64,000 nucleotides of DNA from Aedes albopictus (taxonomy: Eukaryota; Arthropoda; Insecta; Diptera; Culicidae), in contig NC_085137.1 in NCBI RefSeq assembly GCF_035046485.1, forward strand, positions 450,918,980 to 450,982,979, given 5' to 3'. Numbering within the stretch: position 1 is the first letter of the stretch; each line of letters opens with the position of its first letter. The notes beneath the pieces were generated by a model. It had not been told where the DNA came from. It was given only the letters and a program-made list of their open reading frames with translations, and did not search any database. Shown here piece by piece: positions 1 to 11,700 of this stretch. The position numbers and the translations under genes were made by a program.

Positions 1-447
1 TTACTACAACAATTTTGAGTTCTGGTTGGCCTTTTTCGACAGAACACATGTTTCTCTAAGTAATGCCCACTGAAATCATCCATGATTCATAGTGAAAACC
101 TTTTTTTTTTGACTGAATTGTTCATCCACTTCCCAAAGGGGTCCAAAATACCTCCCTTACCCTATCAGACCCAGACAACTGGAAAGAAGTTTATGGTCGG
201 CGTTTTACAGTGATTGGTAGATTTTATTGACAGTAGTTTCAAAAATAAACATATAGGAATGTTAATTCTAAAATTTGATGCATTCACCTGCAAAACTACT
301 TGTAGAAGTCTTTCCAGAATTCTTTGAGAAATTCTTGATAGTTTTGAAACTAATCTAATATAATACATACGCAGACAGTACAAGAAAGTATCCTGGAAGT
401 ACCGTACCGCTCCATATTGTACGTAATTGAATACATGGTTGAAATAT
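1..447. other. AT-rich non-coding stretch, no gene seen
   Basis: No reading frame with coding character is visible. If the - strand Ig-protein fragment at 3478-5209 continues leftward, this is part of its next intron. Confidence 0.5.
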
Positions 448-448
448 A

Positions 449-1375
449 CAGGGGGTGGCCAAAATGTTTGGGATAGGCCACTTATTTTTCTCTCACAAAA
501 TTTAAAACACTGTTACTTTTCATGGAGTGCATCAACAATTATAAAATTTTGACTGTTTGTTCACCTAGTATATGTGCATCATTGGTACAAGTTTGAGCTC
601 GATTGATTAATCTTTCGCAAAGCTAGAACCGTTCTTGTAAAACACTATTTTTTAGACAACTTATTTTTGAACTGTTATATCTCGGAAACTAGTGAACCGA
701 ATTTAATGAACTTTTGAACATTTATCAACAATACATTGATGCTCCTCATGTCATTGAAACATAGGTACTTTTTGAACGTTGAAAAAAGTTATCATGGAAT
801 GAAACTTTATGGATCTTTCTTGAAAAAATGTAAAATTTTTACATCAATGTCATTAAATTTTAGTGTTGATATCCAAAGATGTACTGCTCCGGTTTTCAAG
901 ATATCTCTGAATAGATGTGTTAGAGCCTATTTGGATTGAAAGAATAACACATTTAGTAATGTTTGTATGATATTGTAAATTTAACTTATTTTCCTCTATA
1001 TGGGTGAAAATGTCAAACCGGTATACATAACTTTATTCATCGTATAAAATATAATATTTTATAGCGTCGTATCAAGTATCAATATATTGTTGATAAACGT
1101 TAAAAATTTCATTCAATTCGGTTCACTGGTTTCCGAGATATGACAGTTCTAAAATTAGTTGTCTAAAAAATAGTGTTTTACCAGAACGATTCTAACTTTG
1201 CGGAATATTGACCAATCGAGCTCAAATTTGTACCAATAATGCACATATAATAGGTGAACAAACAGTCCAAATTTGAGAATTTTTGAGGCACTCCATGAAA
1301 AGCTACAGCATTGAACATTCTTGAAAGTTTTGAAAAAATTAGGCATTTTTTTACTATCGTACAAATTGGGCGGAA
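449..1375. repeat. Foldback transposon remnant (family A)
   Basis: The left end reads CAGGGGGTGGCCAAAATG. The segment at about 520-745 reappears in inverted orientation at about 1075-1320, including the phrases for 'gagtgcatcaa', 'gagctcgattg', and 'ggttcact'. The same family occurs at 53099-53720 and 55965-56072. The structure is a non-autonomous foldback element with long imperfect inverted arms. The right terminal sequence has decayed or is missing. Small reading frames in it are not genes. Confidence 0.75.
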
Positions 1376-1589
1376 GGGTTTCAGATTTTCATGAAACGTT
1401 TTCCACTGGCAGGGCTCATGCATAAATAAATAAAAAGAAAATTGAGAAAAATTCAGGGTCGTCTATTTTCCCGGAAAACTCAGGTGGAATTTTTTTGTTT
1501 TCCCCGGACAATACTTACTTTGATAAATCATAACTCAAGAACAAAGTTTCGTAGAAACAATTATTTTTAGGAAATAATAGCAAATTTTC

Positions 1590-2290
1590 TCAGAAATCGA
1601 AAAAAAATATGAACTGGACAAAGTTTTCCACAGTTGAGAAAATTCGTAAAGAAAAGCCGGAAAAACTGTGGCCGGACTCGTGCAGAATTTTCAAAAAAAT
1701 ATTTTTGAGAAGGTTATTTGCTGAAATTTTTGGATTGCACTTTTTTTTTTGTTTTTGAGTTATGGCCAATTATAGCTCAAGAACGAAGCATCGCAGAAAA
1801 AAAGTTTTTTAGTGAAAATTAAACCAATCCAAAAAAAAATCAAAAAATATTGTTCAGCAAGTGATTTTATAAGCTTTGATCGCTGAAATTTTTGGAATAC
1901 ACTTTTTTTTCTTTCCTGAGTTATGACCAATTTTGTGGAAAATGACCATGTAAGCCTATATTTGCTTTGAGTTTATGAAATTAAAAATATGTTTTTTGAA
2001 AGTTTTCCGCGAGCAATAGTTTTTCCGGCTTTTCTTTATGAATTTTCTCAACGGTGAGGAATGTTTTGGAAAACTTTCTCCACTTCCTATTTTGTTTTGG
2101 ATTCCTGAGAAAATTTCATTTCATTTTCATTAAAAAACTTTGTTTCTACGATGCTTCGTTCTTGAGTTATGATTTTTCAAAAAAAGGCTTATATGGCACA
2201 TTTGGACATTTTTTAACAAAATTGGCCGTAACTCAAAAACGAAAAAAAAGTGCATTCCAAAAATTTCAGCTATTATAGCTTATAAAGCTT
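1590..2290. repeat. Second AT-rich foldback repeat
   Basis: The segment at about 1620-1960 is repeated in inverted orientation at about 1990-2275. For example, 'caagaacgaagcatcg' near 1780 matches the inverted 'cgatgcttcgttcttg' near 2150, and 'aaagaaaagccgg' near 1650 matches 'ccggcttttcttt' near 2025. It lies in the putative intron of the - strand Ig gene. No transposase is present. Confidence 0.65.
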
Positions 2291-2299
2291 CATAATGTC

Positions 2300-3477
2300 G
2301 CAACGTTCGTTTTTAAAACAATCCAATACTACGACATAAGTTTGTCCCAACATGAATAAAATTTGACAAAAACCACGCAGAACCTCCGAAGTTTTGCATA
2401 GCGAAGGGAAATTTCGAGTTGCTTAACATTACTCCATTGCTGAAGAACCTCCATCGAACAGTTTTTATTTTTTATTTTTAATGATTGATTATTCGCGAGT
2501 TGAACTATTTTTCTGGTAAACTAGGTATAAGTTATGTTTCAATCATTATTTAATTGAATTCAAAGATAGAACAGTTTGAAAATTTCCCATTGGTAATTAT
2601 GAATTTTTCTGTATCACTCCTACTTCATGTAGAATAGATTTATTAGCGTAAGCGTTAGCGTTAGAGTGTAGAATGTAGAATAGATTTATTTTACCCAAAC
2701 TTGTACTGTTTATAGATAATGAAAAAACAAAAAAGGTAAACAGTTTTTGATAAAAGTGAAAATTTGGTCTGTTCCGATGCTTTTGTCTATTTTTTGTATC
2801 CCTTTATTGAGACCACAAACCGGCAGTGCTAGAACCAGAAAAAAAACTGTGCCGCTCTTATGTTGTCCCCTACCGTCAATTCGCTCAAATGAAAATGAAT
2901 TTCAAAGTTTTCCGTGAGCGAGTGAATGCAGAATCAATCCTAACTTTACCCTTTATTGATAAGTCTTCTGACGTAGTATACGCCACTATCGTCCAATTTG
3001 GCTTCTTTAGCGGTGTTAAGATATTTCCATATTCTAAATCTGCACGCCAAACTGGGTTGAAATCATAATTTTCTTGAATATGGTGCCCAGGAACCTATTA
3101 AATTCAAATTGATTTTCACAATTTGAAGTTTGTTTAGAAGCGATTTGTTGAATCACCGCTCGTCGGATTTTGTACTAGGCGGAGTTGTCATGCTGTTGCC
3201 CACCTTTAAAAGTCTGATATCAAAAAGCCTCTTTGAAATTGGTTTTAGTTATCAAGCTAAAGTTCTAAAAATCTGAGAAAAATCATAATAGCTCAGAAAA
3301 ATGTACCCTTTCGTATAAAATTCTAAAATAAATAATATTTTCAAATTTAAAAGAAAACATAATACAACACGATTTAACTATGAGTGTTCGAATTGGATTG
3401 GCTGTCCAAATGGCACACCTCCCTATTTTACCCCAAATATTTCAAAGATTTTACCTAAAACCAACTTTTCCACTCAC
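2300..3477. other. Putative intron sequence of the - strand Ig gene
   Basis: No coding structure is visible. The right edge is a consensus splice donor on the - strand (GTGAGTG read from 3477 downward). The stretch should therefore be intronic if the Ig gene continues to the left of the window. Confidence 0.5.
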
Positions 3478-4807
3478 CTGAAAATCGGGCGACTCCGGAA
3501 TCAGCAGACCCTCGCGCAGCCACTGAACGGTCATCTTGGTCGTTGATTTGCCGACGATCTGCGTTTTGAACTGCGCCGGGGCTCCCTCCTCCACGATGCA
3601 ATCCTTCATTTCGGTCAGCTTCGGGGCCGTATCCTGCATGCCGGGCGTTACCACCTTCAGGCTGGCCGTCGTATGTACCTCACCGCCCGCATTGGACACT
3701 ATGCACAGGTATTCGCCCTCATCTTCCGGGAACGCTTCCGTAATGATCAGCGTGAAGTAGTCCCGGTCCTTGGTCATCTGGAAGTACTTGGATGGTTTGA
3801 TTTGCTTGTCGCCCTTGTACCACTGAGCGGTTGGGCTTGGCTTGCCGGTCACCCGCGTGCGGAACTCAACGGATTGACCTTCTGGGACGGTTTTGTCCTT
3901 CAGCGGTTCCACTAGATTCGGTGGACGCTCGGTTCCAGGAGTCGCTGGTTTTTCGATAATCGGCGTGTGGGGAGTCTCCACATTGCACGAGGCGTCACAG
4001 CGAGCCTCTCCGGCACTGTTAATGGCAACACATTCGTACTTTCCAGCGTCCTCAGCGTACGCTTCAATGATCAACAACGTGTAGGTGTTGTCCTCCTCCA
4101 GAACCTTGTATTTGATGTTGGGTGAAATCTTCTGTCCGTTCTTCAACCAGTACACATCAAGCGGTTTTGTTCCGGAGATCTTGGCATCAAAGCGGGCGAG
4201 CTGACCGGCGGTGACACTAGTGTCCGAAATCGTGTTGACAAAGCTGGGCGGGGTAACACCTCCACGACCCTGCTGCCGACGCTGCTCAACAACCAGGTTG
4301 GCACTGCACTTGGCGGTTCCACCACGGTTCTCGGCGATCACGGCAAACACGGCTGAATCCTCCATGAACACCTGACGCATTATCAGCACGGACTTGGTTC
4401 CGAAGGTATGGATCTGGAAGTCCGATGAGTTGTGGATCTGGAAGTTCTCGCGGAACCACTTGACAGCGGGCATTGGATCTCCGTCGAATTCAACCTCGAA
4501 GCGAGCTTGCTCGTTCTCAAACACACGGCACGGTTGAATCTTCTTGGTGAACACCGGTGGGGTAGCCGGTTTGACCGGTCCCTCTACAATACGCTCCTGA
4601 GTCGTACCCTTGTGTTCAACTTCGGTTGTTTCCGTGGCCGTAATCTTACGGATGATCTCTTTGTCGTCGTAGACCTCCTTCTGGGTCTGTTTCTGCTGGG
4701 AAACGTGCACTTCCTTGCCCTGGACGGAGGTCTCCAGTGGTTCCGGGATGAGCTTCTTGCGTGGAACGGTCGTCGTTTCAAGGGATTCGGTTTCCTTAGT
4801 TTCATCT
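3478..4807 (-). CDS. Ig-domain exon of a titin-family (zormin/kettin-like) protein
   Basis: This exon of 1330 nt lies between a CAG acceptor (4808-4810) and a GTGAGTG donor (3471-3477). It encodes a charged linker, then four I-set Ig domains at about 4562-4290, 4262-3985, 3925-3655, and a partial one at 3630-3478. Ig 2 to 4 carry the titin-like W and the D-x-G-x-Y-x-C or related F-strand motif. Ig 1 has the W but lacks the usual disulphide cysteines. Linkers of about 15-20 residues separate the domains. In Drosophila the 5' half of sls encodes the Ig-rich proteins zormin and kettin of Z-disc and I-band, which fits this fragment. Assignment to sls is inferred from similarity of style and position beside the C-terminal half. 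Another Ig muscle protein is possible. Confidence 0.85.
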
Positions 4808-4865
4808 CTGAAAATGTATGTATAAATTAGAACGGATATCGCAACAGTGAAAGAGATTAACTTAC
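4808..4865 (-). other. 58-nt intron (- strand)
   Basis: The donor GTAAG (complement of 4861-4865) and acceptor TTTTCAG (complement ending at 4808) delimit a 58-nt phase 2 intron. Joining restores an open frame through GAA ACT CT|A GAT GAA. Frames that start inside this intron are artefacts. Confidence 0.85.
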
Positions 4866-5209
4866 AGAGTTTCCTCATAGGCGGATGCCATTCCCTTGGC
4901 GAGCGACTGGCCGACCACTTTGTCCCCAGGGATCGCGAACTGGTGCTTTTCTTCGCGGAGTCGTTGCTCCTTGACCAACTGTTCGTTCTCGACCTGGGCC
5001 AGTTTGTTATAGTACTCTTCGTTCTTCTTCTTCTTGACAGTCTTCTGCCATTCGGTCTCGCTTTCCTTCTTCTCCTTCGGCTTCAGATGCTGAGCCTTGA
5101 GACCCTTCTTTTTCTTCTTGGTTTCCTCCTGCAGCGTCACTTCCAGGTCGGTATCGAGACGATTCTTCTGGTAGGAGACCAGGTCGTAATCGTACCAGGC
5201 TGGAGACAA
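4866..5209 (-). CDS. Lysine/glutamate-rich exon upstream of the Ig domains (partial, cut by assembly gap)
   Basis: The open frame enters from the gap and ends at a GTAAG donor, in frame with the Ig exon that follows on the - strand. The encoded 114 residues are highly charged and probably helical, with runs of four or five lysines. They include an aromatic start (AWYDYDLVSYQKNRLDTDLE). No catalytic domain is seen. The exon is incomplete at its 5' side because the sequence runs into the Ns. It belongs to the same transcript as the Ig exon at 3478-4807. Confidence 0.8.
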
Positions 5210-5709
5210 NNNNNNNNNNNNNNNNNNNNNNNNNNNNNNNNNNNNNNNNNNNNNNNNNNNNNNNNNNNNNNNNNNNNNNNNNNNNNNNNNNNNNNNNNNN
5301 NNNNNNNNNNNNNNNNNNNNNNNNNNNNNNNNNNNNNNNNNNNNNNNNNNNNNNNNNNNNNNNNNNNNNNNNNNNNNNNNNNNNNNNNNNNNNNNNNNNN
5401 NNNNNNNNNNNNNNNNNNNNNNNNNNNNNNNNNNNNNNNNNNNNNNNNNNNNNNNNNNNNNNNNNNNNNNNNNNNNNNNNNNNNNNNNNNNNNNNNNNNN
5501 NNNNNNNNNNNNNNNNNNNNNNNNNNNNNNNNNNNNNNNNNNNNNNNNNNNNNNNNNNNNNNNNNNNNNNNNNNNNNNNNNNNNNNNNNNNNNNNNNNNN
5601 NNNNNNNNNNNNNNNNNNNNNNNNNNNNNNNNNNNNNNNNNNNNNNNNNNNNNNNNNNNNNNNNNNNNNNNNNNNNNNNNNNNNNNNNNNNNNNNNNNNN
5701 NNNNNNNNN
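5210..5709. other. Assembly gap of exactly 500 N
   Basis: Exactly 500 unknown bases separate two titin-family coding segments that point away from each other. The round length suggests a scaffold gap of arbitrary size. The right flank is inside the 249-bp repeat array, so extra repeat copies are probably missing. Confidence 0.97.
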
Positions 5710-8700
5710 GGCCAAATTGCCGTTCGAGGAGGTCACCGAATTCAAGCCATTTTTGGTGGAGCCTCAGGAAGCAATCATTCAAGAACTTCCTGAAGAGGTC
5801 AAGGTCACCGAGGTGATAACTGAAGAAGGCAAACCTAAGAAACAGGTTACCAAGAAACGTATCATCAAGAAGAAGGCCGGAAAGAAGGAACAGGTAACCG
5901 AGATCGTCACTGTCCAAGAAGACGATGGGTTATCTCGAACAACTGTCACCGTCACTGAGTCCGAGTTGCCGTTCGAAGAGGTCACCGAATTCAAGCCATT
6001 TTTGGTGGAGCCTCAGGAAGCAATCATTCAAGAACTTCCTGAAGAGGTCAAGGTCACTGAGGTGATTACTAAAGAAGGCAAACCTAAGAAACAAGTTACC
6101 AAGAAACGTGTCATCAAGAAGAAGGCCGGAAAGAAGGAACAGGTCACCGAGATCGTCACTGTCCAAGAAGACGATCAACTGCCTCAAACAACTGTCACCG
6201 TCACTGAGTCCGAGCTGCCATTCGAAGAGGTCACCGAATTCAAACCATCACTTGTGGAAACTCAGGAAGCCATCATTCAAGAACTTCCTGAAGAGGTCAA
6301 GGTCACCGAGGTGATAACTGAAGAAGGCAAACCTAAGAAGCAAGTCACCAAGAAGCGTGTCATCAAGCAGAAGGCCGGAAAGAAGGAACAGGTCACCGAG
6401 ATCGTCACTGTCCAAGAAGACGATGAGTTACCTCAAACAACTGTCACCGTCACTGAGTCCGAGCTGCCATTCGAAGAGGTCACCGAATTCAAACTATCAC
6501 TTGTGGAACCTCAGGAAGCCATCATTCAAGAACTTCCTGAAGAGGTCAAGGTCACCGAGGTGATTACTGAAGAAGGCAAACCTAAGAAACAGGTTACCAA
6601 AAAACGTGTCATCAAGAAGAAGGCCGGAAAGAAGGAACAGGTCACCGAAATCGTTACTGTCCAAGAAGACGATCAATTGCCTCAAACAACTGTCACCGTC
6701 ACTGAGTCCGAGCTGCCATTCGAAGAGGTCACCGAATTCAAACCATCACTTGTGGAAACTCAGGAAGCCATCATTCAAGAACTTCCTGAAGAGGTCAAGG
6801 TCACCGAGGTGATAACTGAAGAAGGCAAACCTAAGAAGCAAGTCACCAAGAAGCGTGTCATCAAGCAGAAGGCCGGAAAGAAGGAACAGGTCACCGAGAT
6901 CGTCACTGTCCAAGAAGACGATGAGTTGCCTCAAACAACTGTCACAGTCACTGAGTCCGAGCTGCCATTCGGAGAGGTCACCGAAATCAAACCATCTCGA
7001 GTAGAACCGCAGGAAGCCATCATTCAAGAACTTCCTGAAGAGGTCAAGGTCACCGAGGTGATAACTGAAGAAGGCAAACCTAAGAAACAGGTTAGCAAGA
7101 AACGTATAATCAAGAAGAAGGCCGGAAAGAAGGAACAGGTCACCGAGATCGTCACTGTCCAAGAAGACGATGAGTTACCTCAAACAACTGTCACCGTCAC
7201 TGAGTCCGAGCTGCCATTCGAAGAGGTCACCGAATTCAAACTATCACTTGTGGAACCTCATGAAGCCATCATTCAAGAACTTCCTGAAGAGGTCAAGGTC
7301 ACCGAGGTGATTACTGAAGAAGGCAAACCTAAGAAACGGGTTACCAAGAAACGTGTCATCAAGAAAAAGGCCGGAAAGAAGGAACAGGTCACCGAGATCA
7401 TCACTGTCCAAGAAGACGATGAGTTACCTCAAACAACTGTCACCGTCACTGAGTCCGAGTTGCCGTTCGAAGAGGTCACCGAATTCAAGCCATCTTTAGT
7501 GGAGCCTCAGGAAGCCATCATTCAAGAACTTCCTGAAGAGGTCAAGGTCACCGAGGTGATTACTGAAGAAGGCAAACCTAAGAAGCAAGTCACCAAGAAG
7601 CGTGTTATCAAGAAGAAGGCCGGAAAGAAGGAACAGGTCACCGAGATCATCACTGTTCAAGAAGACGATCAATTGCCTCAAACAACTGTCACCGTCACTG
7701 AGTCCGAGTTGCCATTCGAAGAGGTCACCGAATTCAAGCCATCTTTAGTGGAGCCTCAGGAAGCCATCATTCAAGAACTTCCTGAAGAGGTCAAGGTCAC
7801 CGAGGTGATTACTGAAGAAGGCAAACCTAAGAAGCAAGTCACCAGGAAGCGTGTCATCAAGAAGAAGGCCGGAAAGAAGGAACAGGTCACCGAGATCATC
7901 ACTGTTCAAGAAGACGATCAATTGCCTCAAACAACTGTCACCGTCACTGAGTCCGAGTTGCCATTCGAAGAGGTCACCGAATTCAAGCCATCTTTAGTGG
8001 AGCCTCAGGAAGCCATCATTCAAGAACTTCCTGAAGAGGTCAAGGTCACCGAGGTGATTACTGAAGAAGGCAAACCTAAGAAGCAAGTCACCAAGAAGCG
8101 TGTCATCAAGAAGAAGGCCGGAAAGAAGGAACAGGTCACCGAGATCATCACTGTTCAAGAAGACGATCAATTGCCTCAAACAACTGTCACCGTCACTGAG
8201 TCCGAGTTGCCATTCGAAGAGGTCACCGAATTCAAGCCATCTTTAGTGGAGCCTCAGGAAGCCATCATTCAAGAACTTCCTGAAGAGGTCAAGGTCACCG
8301 AGGTGATTACTGAAGAAGGCAAACCTAAGAAGCAAGTCACCAAGAAGCGTGTAATCAAGAAGAAGGCCGGAAAGAAGGAACAGGTCACCGAGATCGTCAC
8401 TATCCAAGAAGACGATGAGTTACCTCAAACAACTGTAACCGTCACTGAGTCCGAGTTGCCATTCGAAGAGGTCACCGAGCTCAAACCATCTCGAGTTGAA
8501 CCTCAGGAAACCATCATTCAAGAACTTCCTGAAGAGGTCAAGGTCACCGAGGTAATAACTGAAGAAGGCAAACCTAAGAAGCAAGTCACCAAGAAGCGTG
8601 TCATCAAGAAAAGGGCCGGAAAGAAGGAACAGGTCACCGAGATCGTCACTGTCCAAGAAGACGATGAGTTACCTCAAACAACTGTCACCGTCACTGAGTC

Positions 8701-11700
8701 CGAGTTGCCATTCGAAGAGATCACCGAGCTCAAACCATCTCGAGTTGAACCTCAGGAAACCATCATTCAAGAACTTCCTGAAGAGGTCAAGGTCACCGAG
8801 GTAATAACTGAAGAAGGCAAACCTAAGAAGCAAGTCACCAAGAAGCGTGTCATCAAGAAGAAGGCCGGAAAGAAGGAACAGGTCACCGAGATCGTCACTG
8901 TCCAAGAAGACGATGAGTTACCTCAAACAACTGTCACCGTCACTGAGTCCGAGTTGCCATTCGAAGAGATCACCGAGCTCAAACCATCTCGAGTTGAACC
9001 TCAGGAAACCATCATTCAAGAACTTCCTGAAGAGGTCAAGGTCACCGAGGTAATAACTGAAGAAGGCAAACCTAAGAAGCAAGTCACCAGGAAGCGTGTC
9101 ATCAAGAAGAAGGCCGGAAAGAAGGAACAGGTCACCGAGATCATCACTGTTCAAGAAGACGATCAATTGCCTCAAACAACTGTCACCGTCACTGAGTCCG
9201 AGTTGCCATTCGAAGAGGTCACCGAATTCAAGCCATCTTTAGTGGAGCCTCAGGAAGCCATCATTCAAGAACTTCCTGAAGAGGTCAAGGTCACCGAGGT
9301 GATAACTGAAGAAGGCAAACCTAAGAAGCAAGTCACCAAGAAGCGTGTCATCAAGAAGAAGGCCGGAAAGAAGGAACAGGTCACCGAGATCATCACTGTT
9401 CAAGAAGACGATCAATTGCCTCAAACAACTGTCACCGTCACTGAGTCCGAGTTGCCATTCGAAGAGGTCACCGAATTCAAGCCATCTTTAGTGGAGCCTC
9501 AGGAAGCCATCATTCAAGAACTTCCTGAAGAGGTCAAGGTCACCGAGGTGATTACTGAAGAAGGCAAACCTAAGAAGCAAGTCACCAAGAAGCGTGTAAT
9601 CAAGAAGAAGGCCGGAAAGAAGGAACAGGTCACCGAGATCGTCACTATCCAAGAAGACGATGAGTTACCTCAAACAACTGTAACCGTCACTGAGTCCGAG
9701 TTGCCATTCGAAGAGGTCACCGAGCTCAAACCATCTCGAGTTGAACCTCAGGAAACCATCATTCAAGAACTTCCTGAAGAGGTCAAGGTCACCGAGGTAA
9801 TAACTAAAGAAGGCAAACCTAAGAAGCAAGTCACCAAGAAGCGTGTCATCAAGAAAAGGGCCGGAAAGAAGGAACAGGTCACCGAGATCGTCACTGTCCA
9901 AGAAGACGATGAGTTACCTCAAACAACTGTCACCGTCACTGAGTCCGAGTTGCCATTCGAAGAGATCACCGAGCTCAAACCATCTCGAGTTGAACCTCAG
10001 GAAACCATCATTCAAGAACTTCCTGAAGAGGTCAAGGTCACCGAGGTAATAACTGAAGAAGGCAAACCTAAGAAGCAAGTCACCAAGAAGCGTGTCATCA
10101 AGAAGAAGGCCGGAAAGAAGGAACAGGTCACCGAGATCGTCACTGTCCAAGAAGACGATCAGTTACCTCAAACAACTGTCACCGTCACTGAATCCGAGTT
10201 GCCATTCGAAGAGGTCACCGAATTCAAACCATCTCGAGTTGAACCTCAGGAAGCCATCATTCAAGAACTTCCTGAAGAGGTCAAGGTCACCGAGGTGATT
10301 ACTGAAGAAGGCAAACCTAAGAAACAGGTTACCAAGAAGCGTGTCATAAAGAAAAAGGCTGGAAAAAAGGAACAGGTCACCGAGATCGTCACTGTCCAAG
10401 AAGACGATCAGTTGCCTCAAACAACTGTCACCGTCACTGAGTCCGAGTTGCCATTCGAAGAGGTCACCGAATTCAAACCATCTCGAGTAGAACCTCAGGA
10501 AGCCATCGTTCAAGAACTTCCTGAAGAGGTCAAGGTCACCGAGATGAAAACTGAAGAAGGCAAACCTAAGAAGCAAGTCACCAAGAAGCGTGTCATCAAG
10601 AAGAAGGCCGGAAAGAAGGAACAGGTCACCGAGATCGTCACTGTCCAAGAAGACGATCAGTTACCTCAAACAACTGTCACCGTTACTGAATCCGAGTTGC
10701 CATTCGAAGAGGTCACCGATTTCAAACTATCTCGAGTTGAACCTCAGGAAGCCATCATTCAAGAACTTCCTGAAGAGGTCAAGGTCACCGAGGTGGTAAC
10801 TAAAGAAGGCAAACCTAAGAAGCAAGTCACAAAGAAGCGTGTCATCAAGAAGAAGGCCGGAAAGAAGGAACAGGTCACCGAGATCGTCACTGTCCAAGAA
10901 GACGATCAGTTACCTCAAACAACTGTCACCGTCACTGAGTCCGAGTTGCCATTCGAAGAGGTCACCGAGCTCAAACCATCTCGAGTTGAACCTCAGAAAA
11001 CCATCATTCAAGAACTTCCTGAAGAGGTCAAGGTCACTGAGGTAATAACTGAAGAAGGCAAACCTAAGAAGCAAGTCACCAAGAAGCGTGTCATCAAGAA
11101 AAGGGCCGGAAAGAAGGAACAGGTCACCGAGATCGTCACTGTCCAAGAAGACGATCAGTTGCCTCAAACAACTGTCACCGTTACTGAATCCGAGTTGCCA
11201 TACGAAGAGGTCATCGAGCTCAAACCATCTCGAGTTGAACCTCAGGAAGCCATCATTCAAGAACTTCCTGAAGAGGTCAAGGTCACCGAGTTGATTACTG
11301 AAGAAGGCAAACCTAAGAAGCAAGTTACCAAGAAGCGTGTCATCAAGAAGAAGGCTGGAAAGAAGGAACAGGTCACCGAGATCGTCACTGTCCAAGAAGA
11401 CGATCAGTTGCCTCAAACAACTGTCACCGTTACTGAATCCGAGTTGCCATACGAAGAGGTCACCGAATTCAAACCATCTCGAGTAGAACCTCAGGAAGCC
11501 ATCATTCAAGAACTTCCTGAAGAAGTCAAGGTCACCGAGGTGATTACTGAAGAAGGCAAACCTAAGAAACAGGTTACCAAGAAGCGTGTCATAAAGAAAA
11601 AGGCTGGAAAAAAGGAACAGGTCACCGAGATCGTCACTGTCCAAGAAGACGATGAGTTGCCTCAAACAACGGTCACCGTCACTGAGTCCGAGTTGCCATT

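Noticed and set aside
4847..5709. Long + strand frame running from 4847 through the gap into the repeat exon
   Set aside because: Its first part is antisense to the - strand exon and it is joined only through Ns. The true + strand coding sequence begins inside the gap.
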